Positions 35,336 through 47,499 are shown, numbered from the stretch's first letter. The stretch: 64,000 bases of DNA from Aporrectodea caliginosa (GCA_020284085.1 JACEVL010000772.1:40001-104000), one strand, 5' to 3'. Notes: generated by a model not told the origin, from the letters alone. Program-made: numbers and translations.

Positions 35336-35545
35336 TCTATCTATTTATCTATCTATGGAATTTATATAGCATTCCTTAAAGATAACTATTCAGAGGCGCT
35401 CCCGAACCATGCCCGGCCAAAGAAGAAAGTCTAGAGCATTATATTTATAAAAAGATCAAGAAAGGTCCCGCGGGAGTGAACGCAGGTCAGAGGGGAGGCT
35501 ATTCCAAACAGATGGACCCACGATCGAGAGAGCCATTATTCTGTC
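35336..35545 (-). mobile_element. CR1/L2-type LINE, 3' end remnant with (CTAT)n
   Basis: On the minus strand it reads WNSLPSDLRSLPRDLS, then the tail GGGAGCGCCTCTGAATAG, AAGGAATGCTATATAAATTC and an ATAG/ATAA run. Confidence 0.7.
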
Positions 35546-36767
35546 ATCATATAAAGATGATTGATTGCATGGAATTGAATTTTGCCTGAATACTTTGACA
35601 TCTTTTCATTATGTGTGGATTATTTTCTAAGTCGTGTCTCTCTATAACTGAATTATTTTAGACTATAGCTATTGAGACAATTCCCAGAAACGAGCTTAAA
35701 ACTAAAGTAGACCTACTTAGACATAAGGTCCATTGTCATTGGTTACAACGTTATCTGCTTATTATGTAAGTAGGCAGTTGCGTTCTTACATCAGCCAATC
35801 TAGATTATCATAGGGGTTGAGCTGAGTCATGGACATTGGTTGCCTCTTGTGGTAGCCTACTTTTGACCCGAGGCTCAGGAAGACATACCCCGAATGCAAC
35901 GATCTAAAGCCTATCTTCAGTTCGCTCGTGTATATAGCATGATGTAGACTGCACTCTCATCTTTCTCTCTGCTTTACCAAAACAAGGACACCCAAAGGAA
36001 ATAGGGTTAAGACGAAACCGGAAGAGCATTCGCTTTCCAAAAGACTCCGTTAGCGTCTGCAGTTCCAAGAGCCACGAGTCGTGCAAGGTTGGCAATTCGT
36101 GGCTTATCAAGTAAATCGTAGACAACTACTGGGTTATATTTGATTCATTTTGCTACGTCTGTAACAGTCAGCACTTTAATCAAAACACCATTTCACTCGA
36201 AATACATAACTTGAGATTTAAAAAAAAGCGAAGTTGTTCGGTTCCACCTTCACAACGAATAGGTATACGTGCTAACACCTTGCGAAACAAACGATTGAAT
36301 TTCAACTGTCACTCCAGTCATCTCACAGATTCAGCCTCTGTAACCCTGTGCAAGAGACGAACGCTTCTTGCGTGCTTCTCCTTGCTATGTCCGTTTACAA
36401 GTAGAAATCCTCCTTTAGCAAGTCCGCATAAAAGCAAACGTTATTCGTCTCAGTTTCACTTCAAATTAGGCTTCATTTCCATTCACAGGAAGTGCCTCTT
36501 ACTATTCAATTAGGCTTACGCATGCGCACAGCTCGCTTAACGAACCGGAAATCACGTGTCAAGGCAGGTCGATTGAACGAATCAGTACGTTTATACGAGT
36601 AGCTTGCCAAGATGTTCTGAATTCGGGCTCCCTTCCGCAACTCTCGTATTCTTACTTACTTACTAAATCAATCCTAAATCTTTTCACTCACAAAAAATAG
36701 CATAAACTAATGTCTAAAGAAATTGCTTGAATTGACAGATTTTACGAATTGACCTACACACACGAAA
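35546..36767. other. gene-free stretch
   Basis: Short open frames only, and no recognisable motif. Confidence 0.45.
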
Positions 36768-36775
36768 CCTTAAAA

Positions 36776-37182
36776 CAGGAATGGGTAATTTCATTTAACA
36801 AAAGGCCGCCCTAAAATTTCAAGGGCAGCTCAGGCCTCAGGGGCCATGTGCCAATCGCGGGCTAATTTCTGCAGATTCATTTGCCCCAGAAAGTGAGCCA
36901 ATATTAATTTTATTCAAACTAAATATAGCTGAATAACCGTTGAAGATAATTTTTATTATGAAAACATAATTATCCTAATAGCAACAGACCTATAGGCCTA
37001 TACTGCAATAAAAACAGAATATGTTTTAAGCTTATTCAGTTTTAAAAATAAGAACTTGCATTAAAAGGGGAAAAGGTTCCCAAGTGCCATGTACAATGCT
37101 AAGATAAAAGACACGTCAATGGCCGGTTCAAAGATCTTAGGGACCCGGCCCGCGGGCCGAATACATTGCATGCCCACACCTG
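36776..37182. mobile_element. hAT-type non-autonomous element (407 bp)
   Basis: Flanked by CCTTAAAA (36768-36775) and CCTTAGAA (37183-37190), 7 of 8 bases equal. The termini read inward are CAGGAATGGGTAATTTC and CAGGTGTGGGCATGCAA. It contains the CGGCCCGCGGGCCG motif frequent in hAT-derived elements. No coding capacity. Confidence 0.65.
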
Positions 37183-37382
37183 CCTTAGAACTTCATGAGA
37201 CGTCGTATGGAAACAAGGAATATAATTCTAAGTAAGCTTGTACGCAATAGCATTGCTTATGGCTAGGAGAAGTTCAGTGGATATAATTAGGTAGACATTC
37301 AGTCGCATTTTATGTGATGGCAACCGAAGTCTTTCACAGTTCCACAAGACGATCTGCGTCGACTTCACTTATGATGTACGCT

Positions 37383-37720
37383 TGTCTGTCTGTCTGTATA
37401 TATATATATACATATTATACATATTATATATATACATATTATATATGTGTGTGTGTATGTATATAAATATGTATCTGGCTACCTATTAGCGGTTTCACAA
37501 GGTTCTAGAACTTTACAAGGGCGCTACGTATGCATGTCTGTATGTATGTATACATGTATGCAAGTATGTATGTATGTATGTATGTATGTATGTATGTATG
37601 TATGTATGTATGTATGTATGTGTGTGTGTATGTATGTATGTATGTATGTATGTATGTATGTATGTATGTATGTATGTATGTATGTATGTATGTATTGTAT
37701 TGTATTGTATTGTATTTGAA
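37383..37720. repeat. (AT)n, then (GTAT)n and (TATTG)n satellite
   Basis: A long GTAT array (37545-37694) with one GTGT interruption, ending in ATTGT pentamers that form the tail of the adjacent SINE. Confidence 0.95.
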
Positions 37721-37930
37721 CACTTGTTATAGCGCCCCAACCAGATTTCTCATTCAGAGGCGCTCCCGACTACTGCGCGAACGCTGAATCGGAGTTTCAC
37801 GCCGAAGCGCTTGAGCAATTGCGAGTGAAGGACTTGCCCAGGGTCCCTACGCGGCGACTTTGAGGTGGATCCGAACCCGCAACCCTCCAGCTGCAAGGCA
37901 CCGAACATACCCCTACACCACCGCGCCCCA
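37696..37930 (-). mobile_element. tRNA-derived SINE with LINE-like 3' tail
   Basis: On the minus strand: head GGGGCGCGGTGGTGTAGGGG (box A-like) and GCGGGTTCGGATCC (box B-like). The body contains CCTTCACTCGCAATTGCTCA, and the 3' tail is GGGAGCGCCTCTGAATGAG then TTGGGGCGCTATAACAAG with an ATACA run. The tail is the same as that of the CR1/L2-type LINE ends in this window, as expected if that LINE mobilises the SINE. Confidence 0.8.
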
Positions 37931-38430
37931 GTTGTATTGTGATGTGTTGTATTGTGTGTTGTATTGTACTCCACGTTTATAATGCGACCGAGCCACCCGC
38001 AGTAAAGATCCGAGAAATTAATCTCTGATAAACCGACCCGACGGGGAAGCGGGGCGCCGGCGCGGCGAGCGGGCACCAACCCACTCGTATGTCTGTATGC
38101 AAATATGTATGTAAGTATGTATGTATGTTGCCAGATTTTACTATTTTAGGAGTGTTGGGTCTGTTAAATTTTGGCCAGACTATATACGTGTGTTGGCTGT
38201 GTTATGTTTGCCAGTACTGTTGTCTAGAAGGTGTGTTAGGAATTGGCCATCTGGCGAGAAACGAACTCTATATAAACATAGAACATTATAGTTTAAGAGA
38301 GCATGGCTGTTTAGCATTGATCTGACGGGACCGAGTTTCTCTGTTATCAAGCCAAGGCTCCGTTATTAGATTACTTGGACTTGTAAAGGATAGACGAGAA
38401 CGGTGACGCCAATTAGATTTGGACGTCGTA

Positions 38431-38431
38431 C

Positions 38432-38527
<96 letters not shown>
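38431..38527. repeat. (CTGT)n microsatellite
   Basis: About 24 uninterrupted CTGT units. Confidence 0.97.
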
Positions 38528-38582
38528 GTCTTTTACGACCGACAGAGTCGCTGTTTTCTGTGAAGACCGCTTCGGGTTGAAT

Positions 38583-38660
38583 GACGGGAGTTGAACCCAC
38601 ATAGCGGAGGTTAAAGACCAAGTCGTTGTACTTGAAAATTAATCGATTGACCAAGTGCTA
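38583..38660 (-). mobile_element. tRNA-like SINE head
   Basis: On the minus strand it ends in a box B-like GTGGGTTCAACTCCCG preceded by ACTTGGTCTTTAACC. Weak box A. A degraded SINE or tRNA relic. Confidence 0.35.
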
Positions 38661-40200
38661 TTGACAGTAACTGAGGTCATTAATCAGACCTGATTGTCAT
38701 CTTCAGCTGTCGAAATCTGCACCTGTAAGGACCTGTATTGCACCGAGGTTGCACAGTGCACACCCTTCTTGGTAGACTGTACGATTAACAATTATGTTAA
38801 CCAATTAATAATAATTCATTAATTCACTAATGATAATTCATGAGAGGCTCCACGGGTAACAAATTCTCACTGACTGTTAACCAATTAAATCACTGTTCAG
38901 TTAGTTTTGAGGGGAAACGGAGTTAAGCCATGCAGCGGAGAATTTGCGATTGACAGCGATGTTTCAAGTAATTGGAATTGTTGAATTTATCAGTTTATAT
39001 TCAGAGTTTTAGGACACACAGTAGCCTACAAGACGATCCATCTAAGTAAAACAGATCGTCCAAAACCGTGGGAGACCATTTTAATGAGTTATTAACCATG
39101 ACGCACAATCGAACAATTTTTCTGTAGTACCCTGACCATCTGAAATTATAGACATTATCTTCACATTTTATTAAGATAGGGAATGTTGTCGTAAACTGAG
39201 ATTGTCATGGTCCCTTCGAATATTCCTAGTCTTTCCTTAACCCCTCATGGGAGAAAACTGAGCGCCGTCAGACGGTCAGAGTTTTGCTTGGATGGCACAT
39301 GGCAGGCAGGATATGATGCAGCTATACCGCTACACATCATATCATGGACATCCTATTAGTCAATGCCACTGGCCACTGTAGTTGTATACCGTGCTATGCA
39401 AATGCATGACAAAGCCAGACATGCATATTAGGTATTCATCCGATGACGTCATTGCGTCTCCATTTTCAGCAGCAAACACACCGACAAATTCATTTTCAGT
39501 GCACCGTTTAATCGTGACAACGATTATACAACAGCGCAGGCGACGCGGATGCTTTGCCTGATCTATGCATAACCAAAAATTGATCTATGTCGGACAAAAA
39601 CCATCGTCGTCTCCGTCAGTACCCTTCCTTTTGTCCCTGATGCTTTGTCGCTAAGTCTGCATGCGTGTGTGCACGTGTGGGTATGTGTGCTTTCTCTTTT
39701 TCAATCGCTGCACACCAATTTGCGCCTATATGATGTATATGCATGGAGAGGCCAACGTGCCAAATCGAGAGCTATAAATCGATGTTGCCGGAAGTGCGAT
39801 GGAGCGGAGGAAGACATTATGTTGTGTTTAGGTCGCTTTATCCTCTTCGCTCTGATCGGTTCAAAGTGATGAGTCGCTGAGAGGCTGAACGATAACATCG
39901 CTGACTGCTCAAAGACTCTGTCCGATCGTTACAAGTGTCTTAGAGCTGCATCCATGCTACACACATACATCAGGAGACATACATGCAGCATCTACAACAG
40001 CTAAGCCCAACAATACACCTCTTCGGTCTCTTTCGATCTGTTCCCGTCTCTTTATCTGCCAGCGTCACTCTCTGTCTGTCTGTCTCTGTCTGTCTGTCTC
40101 TTTCTAAGTCTCGAACCCATTATACGTATGCTGTAGGAGGTGTTAGTCGATCTGTTTATGTTACGTTTTATCAAAGCATAGAGACAGATAGCAATAAATT
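38661..40200. other. gene-free stretch
   Basis: No gene or clear repeat family seen; short CTGTCTGT runs near 40072-40100. Confidence 0.45.
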
Positions 40201-40210
40201 CATCATAAAG

Positions 40211-40463
40211 CAGTGGCGCCACTAGGGAGGTGCGAGGGGTATGGGCCGCACCGAGTGACACCTTCAGAAGGGTAACACCAAAATGACAAATTGACTGCCT
40301 AAAAAATTGCGTGCAGAGTTTCAGCAAAAATTTATTATTTGTAATTTAATAATTGCATATTTAAAAAAATGTTTTTTCGTATGGTCTGGTAAGGAAGGAG
40401 TTCCATGGGCTGACACAATGAGTTATCGCTCTGGGTGACACCAAACCTATAGTGACGCCGCTG
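40211..40463. mobile_element. hAT-type MITE (253 bp)
   Basis: Perfect 8-bp target duplication TCATAAAG (40203-40210 and 40464-40471). Termini read inward are CAGTGGCGCCACTAGGGAG and CAGCGGCGTCACTATAGG. The AT-rich interior has no open frame. Confidence 0.85.
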
Positions 40464-40639
40464 TCATAAAGTGAAACATTCGTTCGTTAACTCATCTCTG
40501 AGTTCCTGATGAGGCTGAATGATCCTGAATGATCCTTCAACTGATGCGTAAAGATGATGATAGCATCAATCCAACAAGTGGTCAACCCTTTCCCGATGAG
40601 TCACAGCTGCAGCTGAACCTGAAACACGTTTAAGATCCG

Positions 40640-40790
40640 TATATGGGGATCATGAATGACGTGGACCCATTCAAACGGACAGTGGTATAGTGATGGGTCT
40701 CAGCCGAACAATTCATTGAAAATATAAGTAAGGTCGAAGCAATATACGGTCGCTATAAAAATGTGTACATTTGCATTTATTTACGCCGGT
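40640..40790 (+). mobile_element. SINE-like repeat family B, copy 4
   Basis: CCCATTCAAACGGACAG, GTCTCAGCCGAACAATTCAT, GGTCGAAGCAATATAC, GGTCGCTATAAAAATG and an ACATTTGC tail match 2095-2260. Confidence 0.65.
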
Positions 40791-41469
40791 CTTTGTTCAT
40801 GTACATATAATATGTAAATTGCACAATATAGTCGAGCATGTGCTGTTGATCACTAACTCTGAACCAATTACAATATCGGCCAATCACAGGCGAGACATAG
40901 TTGTTCAGTTCCAAGTGCTTGCGAAAGCTTTTTTGACGGAGACTTCGCTTATTTTTGAGCATCTATACACCAGTCCAACCGACTAAGTAACTATATGTAT
41001 GCTAATTTTATTTAATCAGAATTATGTTTAAATATTTTGCGGTGGCTACAAACACTCATGAGTTCAAAATCTGTGTCTAGGTGGCTACATTGACTTAAAT
41101 AGTTCCATAAAAATCGAACGGTTGTTCACAGGCGCAGAAAACGCTAAAGTAAGTTCATTGATATGTTAATTGAAACTGAAGAGAAGAGTGAAAATACGCG
41201 CCTCTATGCAAAAGGATCAAACGAAGAACAAATCTATAATTTTAAGACTGTATATTTGATCGCATTGTCGAAGTCCGTTGTCAGAAATATCAGAAATAAT
41301 TTTTCCAAAATTTTAGGAAACAAGGAATCTAGGAAACCTCGGAAGCGTTTGAAGACTGCAAGAGTGCCAGAAACAGAAGTTGGCAAAGCAATGCATGAAG
41401 TGCAAACCTATATTCAGTAAATATATTCGCCATTTTATGAACACCTAAATCTCGTATGCCGTGCTTGCT

Positions 41470-42075
41470 TTTTACAGCTGCGGCAATTGCGGGTCATTTC
41501 CCGTTCACTGTCACCTAAACGCTGCACTTGCCCTTGTTCGTGCGTTTGTGTTTAATAGGATTGACCACTGCTGCAGTGCGATATATTGGCCTGCCCTTGG
41601 GACGCATTGGGCAGCTTCAGCGCGTTCTGCATACAGCTGCTCGACTCGTTGGTCCACGGGTGTAAAAATTTGACCTTGTCTAGCGTTATGTGCGTGACGT
41701 GCTTCATTAAATTTAGGATTTCGGTTAGGGTCTGCCCGTTAGAGAACGCCCCTGCCTACGTGTGGGAGCTCTGTTAAGTGCCCCACCTCAGGTTTGGATG
41801 GCCGCGGATGTATCTCGAGGTGAACTTGGTGTTCCCTTTGCGCGACCTTCAAAGGGGCAACATGGTGCGCCTTTTCAGTTGCTGGGCCGAATAACCTTCC
41901 TTCAGATCTGCCTGTTCGTTTACCAAGCGAGTCTTCACACGCCTTTTAATTATAAGCATTGAGAAACTGTTCTTTATCGCTGGAGTTGTCCTGGAAGCGA
42001 TTTTGAGTAGGTATCTTGGAGGGGCGCTATATATACGTGTAAGTCATCTGAATGAATGAATGAATGAATGAACGA
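41470..42075 (+). mobile_element. CR1/L2-type LINE, 3' end remnant with (AATG)n
   Basis: Pieces such as LVRAFVFNRIDHCCSAIYW and YVWELC-like fragments recall the reverse-transcriptase C-terminus. It ends TTGAGTAGGTATCTTGGAGG then GGCGCTATATATACG and an AATG run. Frameshifted throughout. Confidence 0.6.
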
Positions 42076-42507
42076 ATTAACGAATAAGAAGACACTAGTC
42101 TTGCGAGTAGTGTGATCCATAATAAACATTGCATTTATGGCGGTCAATATACTAACATTAAACTCAACATTTGGTGTTTGTACAGATCATTATAATGATG
42201 CTTAAACAAAGAACGACATTCGTCTGCATGCATAATAGAATAGATAAAACAACCCATACAAATAGACACCATGGGAATAATCTATGAATACGTAAGTCCT
42301 AGTAACGACGTGGCCCACTACACAAAGATAATTATAGCCGTGTTTTGGGAAAAGCTTTACATACCATATGCACATACATAATATTATGTACTTACAGATT
42401 ACATATAGACATGCTAACATACGTACGTACATACGTACATGTATAGTATACGTAGCTGCATATATGCATTCCTCTCTCAACTCAAAATGGTCCTATTTGG
42501 CCACGCT

Positions 42508-42580
42508 GGGGTTGGAAACGCCTCTGAGTAGTTCCCTTGAAGGGGCACTATACAAATTCAAGTAATGAATGAATGAATGA
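42508..42580 (+). mobile_element. LINE/SINE tail remnant with (AATG)n
   Basis: CGCCTCTGAGTAGTTCCCTT, then GAAGGGGCACTATACAAATT and an AATGAATG run. Confidence 0.75.
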
Positions 42581-42688
42581 GTATGCATAAATGTGTTCAT
42601 AAATACATAGGCCTACATAAATACTAATCTACATGCAAAGTACATACGTGCTGACATCCATACCCATACATACATGTCCTATAACCTG

Positions 42689-43118
42689 GTCGGTCTGTCG
42701 GTCGGTCGGTCGGTCGGTCGGTCGGTCGGTCGGTCGGTCGGTCTGTCGGTCGGTCGGTCGGTCGGTCGGTCGGTCGGTCGGTCAGTCGGTCGGTCGGTCG
42801 GTCAGTCTGTCGGTCGGTCGGTCGGTCGGTCGGTCGGTCGGTCGGTCGGTCGTCTGTCGGGTCGGTCGGTCAGTCTGTCGGTCGGTCTGTCGGTCGGTCT
42901 GTCGGTCGGTCGGTCGGTCTGTCGGTCGGTCGGTCTGTCGGTCGGTCAGTCTGTCGGTCGGTCGGTCGGTCTGTCGGTCGGTCGGTCGGTCGGTCGGTCG
43001 GTCGGTCTGTCGGTCTGCCTGTCAGTCTGTCGGTCGGTCGGTCGGTCAGTCGGTCTGTCGGTCGGTCGGTCGGTCTGTCGGTCGGTCGGTCTGTCGGTCG
43101 GTCGGTCTGTCGGTCGTA
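42689..43118. repeat. (GGTC)n satellite with CTGT variants
   Basis: About 430 bp of GGTC tetramers, with CTGT and CAGT tetramers interspersed, often at intervals of 3-5 units. The RSVG-type open frames are satellite translations. Confidence 0.97.
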
Positions 43119-43689
43119 TACCTATGACCGTTCGACTGATGACAATGTCCTGACTGACTGAATTCGTTATCCTCCGTCGGATATCTGCCTCCGTCGGATG
43201 TTCTTTGCCTGCGGGGGATCAACGGTGGCTTTCGGCTGAGGTCCACTGGGACCGTCCATCCATCCATCCATCCGTCGGTCAATCATCCAAGAGCGCCGGT
43301 CTCAAGGGAGCTTCCATGGTCACCAGTGCTTGCTGAACAACTCCGTTGGGACGTCACAAATGGACGCGTCTTTAATTGCATATGCATTTGTGTCAATCAA
43401 ATTCGGTTTTTAATTGCATAATATTTAGATCTCTTTTCTTCATCACTCACGCACATGTTTTAGTTCGGGTTATGAGACAGAAATATATATGTCGCACTTC
43501 GTGGCCACATATGCTTCAAAAATATCAGCATATTGTATGCAATAAGCATCTTATTTTGCTCGTGGCCTCAAGGGTCCAAACGTTTTTGACTGTGGTGCGC
43601 CTGCTATACGCCAGCCCGGCATTGTAGAGTTTTGCTTGTCAGTAGGATAAAAGCAAGCTCCAATTCTTTATAAGTATAGGATGACCTGG

Positions 43690-43995
43690 CTGGGGTATCT
43701 ACCCACTACCCAGCCTTGGACCAGTTCTGCCGGCAGGTTTGATACCGGTCTCTTCACAGCTGTTTTAGAAATCTGGGGCATGTTTTACATGAGTTGCTCC
43801 AACCAAGGAAATCTACAACCTATGCCCTACGCCCACGGTCTCATGACAGGGTCTTGACTCTAATTGACAATAACACGAGGAAACATTTATGGGAAGAATG
43901 CTGTACCCCTATTGATTTTGTATTTATCGTTACGATGTCTTTATACCGGAGCGCGGCTCTTCTGCAACCGGTTCAATAAAGAATACACTTACTTA
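43690..43995 (+). mobile_element. non-LTR retrotransposon, C-terminal end of reverse transcriptase
   Basis: An open frame at 43794-43979 reads YALRPRSHDRVLTL then NNTRKHLWEECCTP, which matches in layout the C-terminus of the LINE at 33180-34285 (HLRPRPHNYTLP). The end is GGTTCAATAAAGAATACA followed by CTTA repeats. Confidence 0.6.
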
Positions 43996-45540
43996 CTGAT
44001 ATACAGCGCTGAATGCTGCTCCTACATTTATTCTATCAGATTATATGCAGCTACAAACTTACTCACGGATACATACATATGGAGTATAGATATACCAAGT
44101 GTATTGGTAGGTCTGTAAAACGGTAAATACGGAGCATCCTTCCTGATGTTAAGCATCGTCCATTGGAAGGTTTCGTTAATACAACTAATGACATGAAATG
44201 GCAGACGTGACAATCCTATAATGGAGGCTCAATTACGCTGATCTAAGAATAGGCAAAACAACAGCTATTACGACGTGCATGTGTTTAACCGTGTTCAGGT
44301 GCTATAGATATGGCCATCTGATAGAGCCATTTAGGCCACCTGATAGAGACATTTAGACCTCCAGGTATTAGCGCACATTAGGCTAATGGACATAGGTGTT
44401 TACCAAATGATGAATGCCAAGTCTCAATGACATCGTCGCATCTGATCGTTAAGGTCGGACCAAAGGCCCCAAGTATGAATTGGTGAATAATAGCCATTAT
44501 TACTCTTCCCAGTATATATGCAGCGGAGCGAAAGCCATCCATGAAAACCGTCTTGTAGACAATAAAACTACCCTGAATCGAATTTACCGAATATTGCAGG
44601 CGACGTCTGCTAGGTAGAAATACTCGACTGATTAATGAAAAATTAACTTTCGTCAGTTTAAGGGTGATAGTTTCCGAATATGTTCACATCTGAAAGAAGA
44701 TAGGGGACCGATATTTACATGTGCGTATACATATAAAAGCTTGTTTACATTACCTTACGTATACACATACAATAAATTACTGTACGTTATTATAGCATAG
44801 TAGGGCCTACTGGTGCATGCATAATTGCAGTCTCTGTAAAGGCCCCAATATAATTAAATTATATTTTCTTCTCAAAATTACAGAGTTCAAAATAGCTTTC
44901 AGTGACTGTAGTTATAGATAAACAAAATTTCGAACAAAACATGAATGTAATAAATAGACAGACAGATAACGAGATAGACAGATAAGATGCAGACAGATAA
45001 ACCGACAGACGCATTGACAAACAAACAGACAGACAAACAGACGGACAGACACAGTAAGAGCATCAAATAGCGACACATACAAGGCCAAATACATGGAGAG
45101 TCAGCAATAGTAGGCCTGTTGCTTGAGACATCGTTTCGTAGCCTTCCCTATCATAGACTGAACAGCTACATACGACAGCCTCAGATAGCGCCTGCGCTTG
45201 TGAACTACGCTCCCATCCGTATCTTAACAGATGAACAGGTGTCATGGATTCCCACGATTTGAATACAAATATCCTAGGCAAGGTCCTGAAAACAGTTCGA
45301 CTTGTGTCTGGAGCGCATGCGACATCAGGTATTCATTATATTCTCTGTCAAAAGCTTTCCAATTTAAGCACTATAAAACTGAATTGAATAATGATTAAGC
45401 AATATGGCTATAATTTATGTGTAACTGCATGCCATTCACTGTACAGATAGGAGCTGAAACGTTCAAGGTTTACTATAATAGCAATCTTGAAAATTTGTCC
45501 ATCAAGAATCTAAGAGGGATCAGCAGTACAAGGCAGTGTT
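43996..45540. other. gene-free stretch
   Basis: No gene found. GACA-rich run at 44955-45055. Confidence 0.45.
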
Positions 45541-45633
45541 TATGTTCAAATCCAAAAAGGACGACAGCGCGCATTGGATAACACACTGGCATAAAGAGCA
45601 AGAGGTACCGAGATCCAGGTCCGTAGGCGGACA

Positions 45634-47172
45634 CAGGGCCGGATTAGCAAATGTGGTGGCCCTGTTCAGTAAAACTGTGGGGGCCCAGCCCCATAGAATC
45701 GCAACAAAAGGACACATAAACATGTTATATTCAACTAATCAATATTCTTCTATTATTATAATTCGTACCTTCTTTCTTTTTGTACTATATCAGTAGGGTT
45801 TATAATTATCCAATCTGGTGTTAAAGACTTTAACTTAAAGTATACATCTTTTACGGTTTAACAATATTGGAGTCACTCGTGGGGGGGTCGTGGTAAAAGA
45901 ATATTGCAATACAGAAAATAAAAACAGGCCTAATAGGCTTAGGCTAACAATATAGTCTTGACTGATTGGACACAGTGTTTGCAGTTTACATTTTGTAGCA
46001 AAACTAACAGAGAGTTAAGAGCAACAAAAAATTATGAATTGACAATGACAATCAATATCGCTAAAATTGTCATGGAATGTACACACAGGCCCATACGTTG
46101 CGAGCCTTTTGGCTATGTCGTCAAAATGTAGCTCACGTTTAGGAGAATCCGCAAGCTTCACTCTACTCTTGACACAGCATAACTGAAAACATTGATACAC
46201 TGCCTTATTCTGATGCGACTTGACTACTGCAACTCGATCTTTACTCTATGGTCTCCCTGAATGCACACTGCTTCCTCTAACCAAAATAACGCATCGAGCT
46301 GCAAGACTGTGTCTGGGACTCTCTTACCGAGTCCATATCACACCTGCTCTTCATTCTCTGCACTGGCTTCCTGTCTGTGAGTGTGTCCGCTTCATGCTGG
46401 CACTCCTCATGTACAGAGCACGTGCAGATCATCTGCCTTCCTACTTATCTTCCAAGGTCACACCTCGCAACTCTGTTAAAGGCTGCTGCTCTCTTTGATC
46501 AGGCCTATGTTGTTTCTGGTACACGTCTTGTCTTGTCACAGTTGTCGGTCCCTCCATCTGATACTCTACCTCCTCATGTTCGCTCTAAACTGAAAACTTG
46601 CCTCTTCCAGTCTACCTACGGCTCGTAATGGTTGCCCGACTTCAATGTGCACTTCTGAATTTTTAAGTATGGTACTGTATTTTATGTCACTTTCGATGCT
46701 CAACAATGTCAAACTAACGAGTCTGTCTTCGACATTGACGCTCTCGGTCTGTTTTTAATCAATTTGAGTTTTGTAAACGAACGTTCTCTGCTGCAGCTTG
46801 TCACCATCAGAACAAGATAGGCCTATATTCACAGTGCTGTCTCAACATTAGGAAAAGTGTCATTGAGTCCTTTTTGTGATTAACCAGATGTTTCATTTGT
46901 CTGTTCATGAGCAAATGACTTTGCTAGGTCAGCACACTGAATCATTTCGTTTTCGGCTGATTTTGAGATGAACCTGCCTAATAATAGAAACTTTAATAGG
47001 GACCACACAAGTGCAAAGTCGTTTTGTGTGTGTATTAAAATGAGCAGTTTCTAATAATTTATTCTGAGTTTTTTCTCATTTTTGAAAAAAATCTTTGACA
47101 TTTGTGGGGGCCCCTCAAGTGTGGGGGCCCCTGTTCGGCCGAACATGTTGAACATGCCTTAATCCGCCTCTG
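45634..47172. mobile_element. non-autonomous hAT-type element (1,539 bp)
   Basis: Terminal inverted repeats CAGGGCCGGATTAGCAAATG (left) and CAGAGGCGGATTAAGGCATG (right, read inward), with GGGGGCCC-rich subterminal blocks at both ends. A perfect 8-bp duplication GGCGGACA flanks it (45626-45633, 47173-47180). No transposase with hAT motifs was recognised. The element contains a LINE 3' fragment at 46205-46640. Confidence 0.9.
46205..46640 (+). mobile_element. CR1/L2-type LINE fragment nested in the hAT element
   Basis: Two overlapping frames read LLYGLPECTLLPLTKITHRA, HITPALHSLHWLPVCE and PSYLSSKVTPRNS, then after a frameshift VVSGTRLVLSQLSVP and HVRSKLKTCLFQ. This is the C-terminal region of a LINE reverse transcriptase. 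There is no catalytic core, so it is inactive. Confidence 0.7.
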
Positions 47173-47499
47173 GGCGGACATGCTTTGTAGGCTGCTATTA
47201 GCGCCGTGTATTGCAGGCTGTCTGTTCTGTTAGTAGTTAAGATTTATGTCGTCTGTCATTTGTGTTCTTGTGAATTGTTTCAATTGCATAACTGTACACT
47301 GTAACCGGTTGCGGTTTGTCAACCGGATTGTTTCAATAAAGAATATTATTATTATTTATTATTATTATTTATATGTAAGTCCTGACCTAGAATTTTGGCG
47401 ATCACACAGGACATATTATGAAATAACAGAATACACAACAACGATAACAAATAAAGCCTAAACTCGAATCAAGTGAGTTGGCTCTGAATGCAGCTATAG

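Larger units (their letters stand above)
45565..47371 (+). mobile_element. tRNA-derived SINE (family A), interrupted by a hAT-type element
   Basis: The left part 45565-45633 has GCGCATTGGATAACACACTGG and AGAGGTACCGAGATCCAGG. The right part 47173-47371 has GGCGGACATGCTTTGTAGG, GTATTGCAGGCTGTCTG, TTTCAATAAAGAATATT and an ATT tail. The insertion at 45634-47172 duplicated GGCGGACA. The uninterrupted homologue is at 5685-5943 (minus strand). Confidence 0.85.

Noticed and set aside
41163..41420. 85-codon open frame rich in Lys and Glu
   Set aside because: Not obviously repeat-derived, but has no motif, splice context or neighbour that supports a gene; left unannotated.
42633..43153. RSVG/LSVG-repeat proteins of about 160 residues
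   Set aside because: Tetranucleotide satellite translated in more than one frame.
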